A stretch of 64,000 bases of DNA from Nematopogon swammerdamellus. Lineage: Eukaryota; Arthropoda; Insecta; Lepidoptera; Adelidae. The DNA lies in NCBI GenBank assembly GCA_946902875.1, contig OX336343.1:5321754-5385753 (forward strand), in the 5' to 3' direction. Numbering within the stretch: the stretch's first letter is position 1; every line of letters begins with the position of its first letter. The notes beneath the pieces were generated by a model. That model worked only from the letters and a program-made list of their open reading frames with translations. It was not told the origin of the DNA and ran no database searches. This document shows positions 1 through 8,055 of this stretch, piece by piece. A program made the translations under genes and the position numbers.

Positions 1-1020
1 CGAAACGTACACGAACACGTGGTGCCCGACCAAATAGATCGACTCCCGCGCTCGCGCTTTTGACTTTCTCTAAACTAAAACTACGCTTACCACTCGAGAG
101 ATTTTAATTTAATTTGTATTAAGTAAGTACCTATATAAACAAACAAATTTATATTAGCACGAAATTTAAGATTTAAAATTGAACTGGTGCTAGATATAAT
201 TAATTTATTGATAGAAACACCTTTAAAACACAAACTAAAACTTTCGTTTTTGAGCTTGGTAGTGAACCTAGGGTTTATTGATAAGTTTGAATGAAGTGTA
301 TTAGTCATTTTCATGTTAGATATCTGTCTTATACACATTAATTAACGCAATCAACATGGATGTTTTTATATTGCTAGATTTTGAGCATGTCCTGTCCTCG
401 AAATGAAAATGTATTGTTCAAAGCCGCCACTGGCTTGACGGCTTTCGGTGATTGTCGATACGATTATGAGCAGTACCGAAATTTTCAAAGTTGTCGGAAT
501 TGGGCATTGTGAGACGCAGATCAGAGGCATGGACAATATGGACATGGATATTCAAATGTGTCGCCGATTATAGACGCAAACAATATTATAGGTAATTTTT
601 ATAGAGGAGTTTTTTTATTTATGTATTAGGTAATTACGGTTTCCATCTACGTTAGGTAATTTTTTTTTATTATTGATTATTTTAATACAAATTGTATGTG
701 AAATAACATTACAAATTTAAAGGGTTAAGATGTAGTCGAAGAAAATTAAATTTTCACATTAATTCACAGATTCTGCAATAACTACCAAAAATTTAAGGGA
801 TGAATCCGGACCTTAAATTAATAACTTTTTACATTTGTATAAGTTTAAGTTTGAATTGTTTGTTTTTAACATTAAATGTGTAGTTAAATATAATATACAT
901 TCTTGGGTGTACTCTTTCGAGAAGCGTATGTACAAATAAACTCTAGAAATACTAATTGACGTATATCACACCTGAGTTTTGAACTGATCTACGTAAATAA
1001 ATAAATAAATATGAATAACG
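1..1020. other. AT-rich stretch, no gene recognised
   Basis: No convincing coding region. Frame 1 is open for 20 codons and stops with TGA at 61-63, which could be the end of an upstream gene but is too short to judge. An AATAAA lies at 935-940 and an AAAT-type microsatellite near 998-1012. Confidence 0.3.
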
Positions 1021-1021
1021 G

Positions 1022-1436
1022 CATGGGTGGCTGTGCCCAACGGTCAGTCGTGTGAAGACAGTGAGACACAGCCAATAACACCTCACGCGACACCACGCTC
1101 CGTGAGGGCCATACCGCAGCTATGAGACGGAGGAAAATGTCGTCAGATAGTTCGTTCGAATTTTTGAAGACTCCCAGTTGTAGAATTCACGAAACGCGCT
1201 GCCCGGAAAACCGTTCGATATTTTCGCGGTAGGTACTACACAACAGGAACGATTTTGAGAAGCGATGCGAGACAATAAGAGCACGAAGACATAAACACCG
1301 ACCATCGCTTGATGAGTCACTCGCTGGTAGGTTGCGAGTCGACAGGAAGTGGGATCCACGAGAGGAGGGGATCTCACGCACCGCCAGCGAGTGAGACACC
1401 AACCTGTTCTCGACTCACGGAACAAAATCTTCTAAG
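1022..1436 (-). repeat. Degenerate LINE 3' end
   Basis: The stretch starts with GGGTGGCTGTGCC, a block that recurs at about 32640 and 34607 next to other LINE debris. The minus strand, with frameshifts, reads like the usual RT C-terminal tail (RFSKSFL followed by a damaged W-N-G-x-P motif). It abuts the left end of the Harbinger element. Family assignment is by recognition of the tail only. Confidence 0.4.
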
Positions 1437-1441
1437 TGTAA

Positions 1442-1490
1442 GACCCCCTTCGCACTAGGCGGTTGGACCGAGACGGTTGAACCGAGGCGG
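1442..1490 (+). repeat. Left terminal inverted repeat of PIF/Harbinger
   Basis: Begins GACCCCCTTCGCACT after TAA and continues with repeated CGGTT and GGACCGAG motifs. It pairs with 4705-4753. Confidence 0.85.
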
Positions 1491-1652
1491 TTTGTATCAG
1501 CGATACAACTACTATGAAAATGACTGGCGTTGTTCACACTACTGGCGGCCGCCCGCACCGACCGCCGCGGGTGACTAGAGTGAGGCGGTGCGCCGGGCGG
1601 TAAACCGCCTCCGTTGGCTGTTCGCATTGAGGCGGTCCGCGCCGGCCGCGGT

Positions 1653-1665
1653 TCAGTCAGTCAGT
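1653..1665 (+). promoter_or_regulatory. Candidate initiator of the MADF gene
   Basis: Three overlapping copies of TCAGT, the arthropod initiator consensus, lie 43-56 bp upstream of the MADF start codon and inside the transposon. No TATA box is obvious. The function is inferred. Confidence 0.35.
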
Positions 1666-1708
1666 CGCATCGGACACTAGCGTAGAAAGCACGTATTTTG
1701 ACGACACA

Positions 1709-3729
1709 ATGGCTCGGTTCAGCTTCGATACGGAGAGATTCATTCAAGAAATTGAGCTGAGGGAATCAATATGGAACCAAAAGTGCGCGGAATATTCTGA
1801 CAAACATGTTAAAATTCGGCACTGGAACGAACTGGTGGATATTTTCGGAGGAACAGATTTGTCATCACAGGAAAGAACAAAGTTGGGTGAGTTAAAAAAG
1901 AAAACACATTTATTAAATACTTATATATTTATTTATTACACATTAAAAGTGTAATGTCAAATAATACGAGTATATCCGTATAATATGTAGGTAGGCCTAA
2001 CCTAGAAACGGGTTTATATGAATGTTAGAATTTACAATTTCAAGTATTTTTCCTGCCATTCAAGCTTCCCTTCTCCTTCAAAGTATTCAGCAAATAAATT
2101 ACGGTATTGTGTCGGAATTTTTCTTGGCCTAACGCGTATGGTACCGTCGTTGTTTTCCACATCTTCACGTTCAATATCTTCAGGCCATAAATGCAGTGTA
2201 TCTTCAAAACGAAACCCGTCCCTTTCTCTTACGAAATTATGTAATATACAGCATGCTTTTATTATGTCATTAGTTAGCTGAATATCTACATTTACGGCCC
2301 TGTGAAAAATACGCCATTTATTAGCTAATATTCCGAAAGAGCACTCAACAAATCGGCGTGCTCTACACAACCTGAAGTTAAATATTCTCTTTTGCTTGGA
2401 CAAATTTTTACCTGGATATGGGCGCATTAAATTTTTGGAAAGAGCAAATGCTTCATCTCCCACAATTACATAGGGCATAGATATAGGATTTGTTTGTGAG
2501 ATTGGTGAAGGTGCTGGAATATCGAGATCACCGTTTTCAATTTTTTCATATAGTACAGATTTTTTGAAGATAGTTGAATCCCCAAACTTTCCTGAAGCTC
2601 CAACATCTACGGCAATAAAACGGTACTCGGCATCGCAAAGGGCCATTAATACAACCGAAAAATAACTCTTGTAATTGTAGTACATGGATCCACTGTGCGA
2701 AGGTTTGATTACACGAATGTGTTTACCGTCAATAGCACCTATGCAATTCGGGAAATTGGCGTGATTTTTGAAACCATTTGCTATATTTATCCAGTCGTCT
2801 TTTTTTGGTTGGGGCATGCAAATAGCTCTCAGATTTAGCCATATCGCTCTACAAACTTCTCTTAATATTTCAGAAATAGTGCTAATACCGATGCGAAACG
2901 TGTAATATAGTTCTGCATATGAGCACCCCGTTGCTAGGTACCTGAAATTAAATATAGGCATTTTATTACAGGTGAAAGTATCCAGAAAAAGTGGAAAAAC
3001 ATTAGAGACTGTTTCGTCAAGGAACACAAGCGTATTAAGACATTGAAGAGTGGATCAGAATGTAAAAAGAAGAGTCCATACGCTTTCTACGCTCAATTGT
3101 CGTTCTTGAAGGATGTAATAACGCTTAATTTGACTGAGAGTAATCTCGTCAATGCAGAGGATAGATCAGAAAACACCAATGAGATATGTGGGCCATACAC
3201 AAAGAACAAAGAAAACAAAGAGAACATAAATAAAAATAAGAAACAAAAACTATCGGATGATGACATCGGAAAGGAACTCATAAATGTACTAAACCAATCA
3301 CAAGCTCAAAGAGCTACTTTTGAAAATGACTCAGACAGGCAATTTTTTTTGTCTTTGGTGGAAGATTTTAAAAAAATACCCGAATATTTAAAGTGTCGTA
3401 CCAAGTGCCAAATACTGGAGGTAATAAATAATGCACAGATTGTAAACGCAACTCCATATACCAACTACGAATACCCTGTGTACCCTGGTCCTAGTGGTTA
3501 TCAAACAGCAAGAGGCCGCTCTTCCGCCCGTGCATCTAGACCATCATCAACATACAGAAATCCGACAACGGAACGATCTTCTGACCAAGCTGTTACTACT
3601 ACAGAAAATGAAATAATATGCCCCGAAGAAGCATACGAAATTATGCGAGCCTGTGAAGCAATCTCTCCTGCTTCTGTGGCTTCGCAATTTTCACAAATAT
3701 CAACGGAGACAGAAATCTTTCAACTTTAA
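1709..3729 (+). CDS. MADF-BESS DNA-binding protein of PIF/Harbinger (two exons)
   Basis: Exons are 1709-1886 and 2972-3729, giving about 311 residues. The intron has a GTGAGT donor at 1887 and a TTATTACAG acceptor ending at 2971, in phase 1. The splice joins TKLG to ESIQKKWKNIRDCF, restoring a complete MADF domain (about residues 10-100): an N-terminal FIQEIELRESIWNQ helix, then the WKNIRD helix and the SPYAFYAQLSFL end. A BESS-like motif lies near residues 180-213 (RQFFLSLVEDFKKIP). The middle is Lys/Asn-rich and the tail Ser/Thr-rich. In this superfamily such a partner binds element DNA and helps bring the transposase to the ends. AATAAA at 3806-3811 is the likely polyadenylation signal. 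The intron contains the last exon of the transposase gene in antisense. Read without splicing, the frame ends in the intron at 1954. Confidence 0.85.
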
Positions 3730-4582
3730 CTTTTATTCTCTTGAAAATTAGTAAAAATATTGAGGTATTGATTTTTTTAATTTGTATTCAAAAAGCAAGT
3801 AAACTAATAAATGTTGTGTTCATAATTTATATTTTTACAAGCTTTTATTTAGTTTCACCCGTCCTGGTGTCTGTCTGTAATCAAATCTTATAAGTTAAAT
3901 TTGAAGCACTTCCCAGTGTTCGATTGAGCGGAAATTTTGCAAACATATATGTTTGCAAAATTTCCGCTCAATCGAAAACTGGGAAGTGCTTCAAATGACA
4001 AACGCAATATAATGATGCCATACTAAAAAGTAAAAAATAAATAAACGTAAAAAAAATATATTAAAAACAAGCTTTTATGTTGATAAAAATAAACGAAAAA
4101 GTTAAAAATAAAAAGTAAAAGCGTGTTACACCAAAATCTCTTTTTCGTCTGTAGTTACACCCTCTTTTCTCTCCTCCTCTCCTATAGAACACACTTTTAT
4201 TTAAATTTATTTTTAACTTTTTAGTTCATTTTTTTAAACTTTTATCATTACGTTTATTTTTATATCGGAAAATCGCTTACCTTATAGTTACTATTAATCT
4301 CTCCTCTGCAGAAATTGACTCTCGAAAAGTAGTATCCATATGCTCGATCGAACCTCTCACTCTCATCAAGAGTTCTTCAAATGACCGAGTACTCATTCTG
4401 GTGTAGTTGAAGAACTTATCTTCATACTGCTTCAATTCATTAAAAAATATGACAAAGAGGCCCTTTTCTCTGCGTGCTTCCAGCAAGGGATGAACCCAAT
4501 ATTTTTTTATCCTATTTCGTCTTTGACGACGCCTATTGCGGGCGAACAGGTACACGAGCGCAGTTATTTCTTCCACGTCCAT
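2032..4582 (-). CDS. HARBI1-like PIF/Harbinger transposase (two exons)
   Basis: Exons are 4582-4281 (first) and 2941-2032 on the minus strand, giving 403 codons. The intron has a GTAAGC donor and an ATTTCAG acceptor. The splice joins AEERLIVTI-R to YLATGCSYAELYYTF, recreating the helix-turn-helix region typical of HARBI1. The DDE nuclease triad is visible as D172 (GAIDGKH), D263 (VGDEAF) and E300 (VECSFGIL), with the conserved VDVGASG segment between them. The chosen start is ATG at 4582, followed by DVEEITALVYL; the frame is open further upstream only because it reads into the inverted repeat. The protein would cut and reinsert the element in the nucleus. Minus-strand AATAAA motifs at 1937-1928 can end the transcript inside the MADF intron. 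Exon 2 read alone gives a false N-terminus. Confidence 0.9.
3900..3995. repeat. 96-bp hairpin inside the Harbinger element
   Basis: A near-perfect palindrome centred on CATATATG with arms starting TTTGAAGCACTTCCCAG. It sits between the MADF polyadenylation signal and transposase exon 1, so inside the transposase intron. It could be a small MITE or a processing or termination structure for the opposing transcripts; the sequence does not decide. Confidence 0.8.
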
Positions 4583-4704
4583 CTTGCCGAAACGATTCGC
4601 GAAAATGAAATGTTTCGGAGGCGGTGGAACCGCGATAAGGCGGTTAGAACCGAGGCGGTTCAACCGCGTTAAAAACCGCTTATTCAACCGCGTTGCGCGG
4701 CACG

Positions 4705-4753
4705 CCGGCTCGGTTCCACCGCCTCGGTCCAACCGCGAAGTGCGAAGGGGCAC
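4705..4753 (-). repeat. Right terminal inverted repeat of PIF/Harbinger
   Basis: The reverse complement begins GTGCCCCTTCGCACTT and follows the left end through GGTTGGACCGAG. TAA follows immediately at 4754-4756. Confidence 0.85.
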
Positions 4754-4756
4754 TAA

Positions 4757-4950
4757 GGCCCGTACTACACGAGCGGTTCTCCCGCCGCGGAAAATCGCTT
4801 GCAATCTGTCGCAGGGGGTCATATGCTGCATGTGAGTCATACACTGCGCGGTTTAGCGCCGCCGCGCCGCCGCCCGCCCCGCCAACGCGTCCGCGACGGT
4901 TTACGAGCGGTTTTCCGCGTGGCGGGAGAACCGCTCGTGTAATATGGGAA
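4757..4950. mobile_element. 194-bp Harbinger-type MITE abutting the larger element
   Basis: Inverted ends share TACACGAGCGGTTCTCCCG and a GCGGAAAA block. TAA flanks both sides (4754-4756, shared with the Harbinger element, and 4951-4953). The interior is GC-rich and non-coding. TAA target and size suggest a PIF-type MITE, but its ends differ from the 3.3-kb element, so it would depend on another transposase. Confidence 0.75.
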
Positions 4951-5290
4951 TAAAGGGTTAAATTATAGCGAACTAGACTCAGTGTTAAATGAGTGAATAA
5001 TATAATAGTAGACATGAAACTATGGACATATCTAACTCGTTAGTATTTCGTCATTTGAAAAAAACATCTAGGTGGAGAATATTGTTAGTCACACAGATAA
5101 AATCAATGTCTTCGTTAATGATTTCGAACTTTTAGAGTGTCGACAATCACGTTGAGTTGTTAGCCTTGTTTTAGTAATAAAGTACCTAGTGACTAACAAC
5201 ATTTTATCGCTAACCCTGACTTAACCGTAATGCCACTTTTCTACTACAAAATGCAATATCGCCGATATCTACACTTCTATACTATCTACA
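4951..5290. other. Non-coding stretch
   Basis: No gene seen. An 11-bp inverted pair, TTGTTAGTCAC, bounds 5082-5199 and may be a small degenerate TIR element. Confidence 0.25.
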
Positions 5291-5449
5291 TCTACACTAA
5301 TAATATAAAGAGGTACGTTTTGTAAGTTTGGATGTAGGAGGTAATCTCAGAAAATACTCAACCGATTTTAAAAATTATTTCACCAATATTTAGAATGGAC
5401 CTTCAGTATGGACATAGGCTATGCGAGCGAAGCCGCGGGAAAAAGCTAG
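5291..5449 (+). mobile_element. Short Helitron-like element
   Basis: Starts TCTACACTAATAATATAAAG after an A and ends GCCGCGGGAAAAAGCTAG before a T, matching Helitron hallmarks (5' TC, 3' CTAG, insertion between A and T, GC-rich palindromic block near the 3' end). Non-coding. Confidence 0.6.
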
Positions 5450-5634
5450 TGGCAAATGTTTTCATAACACTGAAAATAAATAATAACGATAAGCTTATCG
5501 GTTTTTCAGGAATCACTTTTAAAAAATTCCACTTTCAAACAATCTCTAATCTATATGATTAAACCGCGCGAGTCATCTATAAGATTCTTCCTTATAGATT
5601 ACATCGCTGAAAGGGACCATATTAAAACCACAAA

Positions 5635-5945
5635 ATGATGTAGCCCCGTTGCATCTCTCCCCGTGTAGTGTATGTCGTAAAAGGCGATTAGGGGATATGA
5701 CTCCCTTCTTATATTACTAGGTGGCAAAGTTTAACCCGCCCGGGTTGGTACCACCGCACTCAATGAAAGGTAGGTCGAAACGGCTATGTAAATAGTTTGT
5801 GTTTTCCGTCCAGTTCAGTGTAGCCGGCACGACCGAAGGGAAGCACTGACGTAGCACCAAGTTCATCCGGTGTTATGGGCTGATATCGCGGATGTTGTAG
5901 GTGATGTAGCCAACCGTGTCAGATTCCATAAAAAAAAATGTCGAA
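5635..5945 (+). repeat. SINE-B body with a repeat-A type 5' end
   Basis: Begins with the repeat-A block (GCATCTCTCCCCGTG, GTCGTAAAAGGCGATTAGGG) and continues into the SINE-B body (GGTTGGTACCACCGCACTC, GTAGGTGATGTAGCCAACCG), ending TTCCATAAAAAAAA. The same junction recurs at 55690-55775 on the minus strand. Confidence 0.6.
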
Positions 5946-6109
5946 CGATACTGAAGTGTATTGTTTATGGCGAAATAAATATCCGAATCTGAATCTAAGA
6001 ATTAATGTACCTACTTAAGCTCTTCTTCGTAGAAGCCAGGCTTCTTCACCCATGTGGAATTCGAGATTCAAACGCCGAAACAAAGGAAACAACGAGCTTC
6101 ATCTTTTTT

Positions 6110-6640
6110 TATATAGCTCCCGACCGCGGTGGCAGTGCTCGAGTCGGAGCGTCAGGCACAGCCAATTTCACCAGGGTTGCCAGTCCGGATTAGTAAAAGT
6201 AAAAAGTAAAATATGTATTTATTTCTAAATAATTGCACGCGGACTGTATTCGCTGGGGAAAGGCTATTATGCCGCGATTTGAAGATCCCCATTGAGATAT
6301 TTTTTTTATGGAAACTGACTCCGTTGGCTACATCACCTACTGCACCCATGGCTGGCTACATAACCTACGGTTGGCCACATCACCTACGGTTGGCTACATC
6401 ACCTACGGTTGGCTACATGACCTACGGTTGGCTACATCACCAACTAGAACTACACCCATGTCAGCTGGCTACATCACCTACTACACCCATGATGATGTCA
6501 ACACATTTGTGAACTAGGTGACATGTCAGTGCTTCCCTTCGGCCGTAGTAGTGAAAGATATTCCCCGCGAAGCCCATTCCACACCTTTGCGCTGTGCCTC
6601 TGGTTCTCCGCTAGTTAGTCTCTATTGAGTGTGCCACTGT
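6110..6640 (-). repeat. LINE 3' fragment interrupted by a SINE-B tail
   Basis: 6120-6300 and 6545-6640 match successive parts of the LINE piece at 15229-15420 (GCACAGCCAATTTCACC, GTTCCACACCTTTGCG-type blocks). Between them lies a minus-strand SINE-B 3' end with an A-rich tail, so the SINE inserted after the LINE. Confidence 0.55.
6325..6500. repeat. Minisatellite grown from the SINE-B tail
   Basis: The 19-bp unit GGCTACATCACCTACGGTT, which occurs once in ordinary SINE-B tails, is repeated about five times in tandem with small changes, followed by degenerate copies. Confidence 0.7.
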
Positions 6641-7065
6641 GGACGCGGCCCGCTGCCGCTCGCCTGACTCACGACTCCGCGATTCCTAACACTCCGACTT
6701 TTTATTATTTTATCTCACGATTACGGCACTCTTAATTGTGCCTGAGTCATGATTCCCGGGGAACGTAACGAGCCGTACAATAAAATAATAAAAATACCGA
6801 CAAGAAATCGAGCCATCGCCGTTCGACATAGGCTGTGTTTATGCAAAATCGTTTTTTTTCTTCTCATCTAGAAAGTAAGCCTACTGTTACATTGTCACGA
6901 CTGCGTTTCCTTTATTAGTTTGGCATTTGTTTGATTTATTTCAAAATGTAAGTAGACCTATAAGAAGGAAGGAAGTAAAGTGCAATTTGAACGGAAATTC
7001 TTATGCAATTATTCAGCTTCTTATGAAACACTAGATTTTGCTCGCGACTTCGCTCGCGTGAAATT
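6641..7065. other. Non-coding stretch
   Basis: No gene or clear element. GC-rich near 6640-6690, then AT-rich. A piece of the common CGACTTCGCTCGCGTG repeat block is at 7045-7062. Confidence 0.25.
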
Positions 7066-7170
7066 CATATCTTGTCCTTATCCCGTAGCCGCTTTTTACG
7101 ACGTGCACGGTGAGAGATGCAGTGGGGATATTCTTTTTAATACCGACCCCACACCACACGGCATTTTTTT
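7066..7170 (+). repeat. Repeat-A fragment
   Basis: CTTGTCCTTATCCC, then TTTTTACGACGTGCACGG and GAGAGATGCAGTGGGG match one end of repeat A seen at 30900, 42820 and elsewhere. Confidence 0.6.
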
Positions 7171-7788
7171 AACCTGAAATAAGCACTATTAATTTACCTC
7201 AAATGCATTGTTAATTGGGTGGATCAACTTTTTCTTGTAACAAGCTCCAAAGTCAAATAAAAAAAAGTTTATTACAATTTATTACTTATAGTTGAAAATC
7301 AATAAGTATAAAATACTTAGGTTGATAGGCAATTGAAATAAAAGTAGAGAACTATTAAAATAAAACATTAACCAATTTTTAGGGGTGACCCAGGGGACAA
7401 TTTTGTCCCCAGTTTTGTATGGAAAAAAGGGGTTGTCCTCAGGGTAACCAATATTTTTTTTTAAATTACTCAAAATTATTTGTGCAACTTCTTTCTTATT
7501 AATCAATTAATTATCTGAGAGTTGCTGTAACTATTAAAATAAGGCGAATTTATCAAGATAATATGCTGTTTCAGACAGATACCAAAAACAAGAAAAAGTT
7601 CATTCACCCAAACCTAAAACTTAGATAATAATGAGGCGATTTCTTAACAAATGTTATTATTTATGTTCTGTGTCATTGTTTTCACAAACTCAATCAATAT
7701 CAAATCTAATCTTTTTCAAGCGAACTTAATCAAACAAACTCGATGTTCTGTTCTACAAGTACGTAGGTACGTAGGCACTTCAGTAGTC
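7171..7788. other. Upstream region of the secreted-protein gene
   Basis: AT-rich and without a supported reading frame. It should contain any distal regulatory DNA of the gene starting at 7852, but no site can be named. Confidence 0.25.
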
Positions 7789-7824
7789 AATAAAAGGACA
7801 AGTTGTATTGTGGATCTAATCAGT
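7789..7824 (+). promoter_or_regulatory. Core promoter of the secreted-protein gene
   Basis: A TATA-like AATAAAAGG at 7789-7797 lies about 31 bp before ATCAGT at 7819-7824, the arthropod initiator. This is the spacing expected of a TATA-initiator promoter and implies a leader of about 30 nt before ATG at 7852. Confidence 0.6.
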
Positions 7825-7851
7825 ACCTGTACGTACAAATAACGTAGTAAG

Positions 7852-7991
7852 ATGTCATCTAAAGTAATTCTGGTGTGTCTCGCTGTGGGCCTTGTTGTGG
7901 TGAGAATATGAGTTTTCTTTGGTTGTTTCCGTATAGTACCGTTTATATTGTGCGAGTTTTCCGCTAGGTCAACTACCACACCGACCTCACA

Positions 7992-8055
<64 letters not shown>

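Larger units (their letters stand above)
1442..4753. mobile_element. PIF/Harbinger DNA transposon, apparently complete
   Basis: A 3.3-kb class II element with the two-gene content known for PIF/Harbinger: a DDE transposase and a MADF-type DNA-binding partner. The ends are imperfect inverted repeats, matching at about 42 of 49 positions by eye. They are flanked by the 3-bp target duplication TAA at 1439-1441 and 4754-4756; TWA targets are typical of the superfamily. Both reading frames are open after splicing, so the copy may be young and possibly autonomous. The subterminal DNA is packed with AACCG/CGGTT motifs that could be binding sites for the encoded proteins (inference). The exons of the two genes are interlocked. 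Confidence 0.92.

Noticed and set aside
1..63. Possible C-terminal exon of an upstream gene
   Set aside because: Twenty open codons ending in TGA at the window edge are not enough to support a gene.
4583..4840. Upstream extension of the transposase frame and several overlapping frames
   Set aside because: They translate GC-rich inverted repeats; the conserved HARBI1 similarity starts after ATG at 4582.
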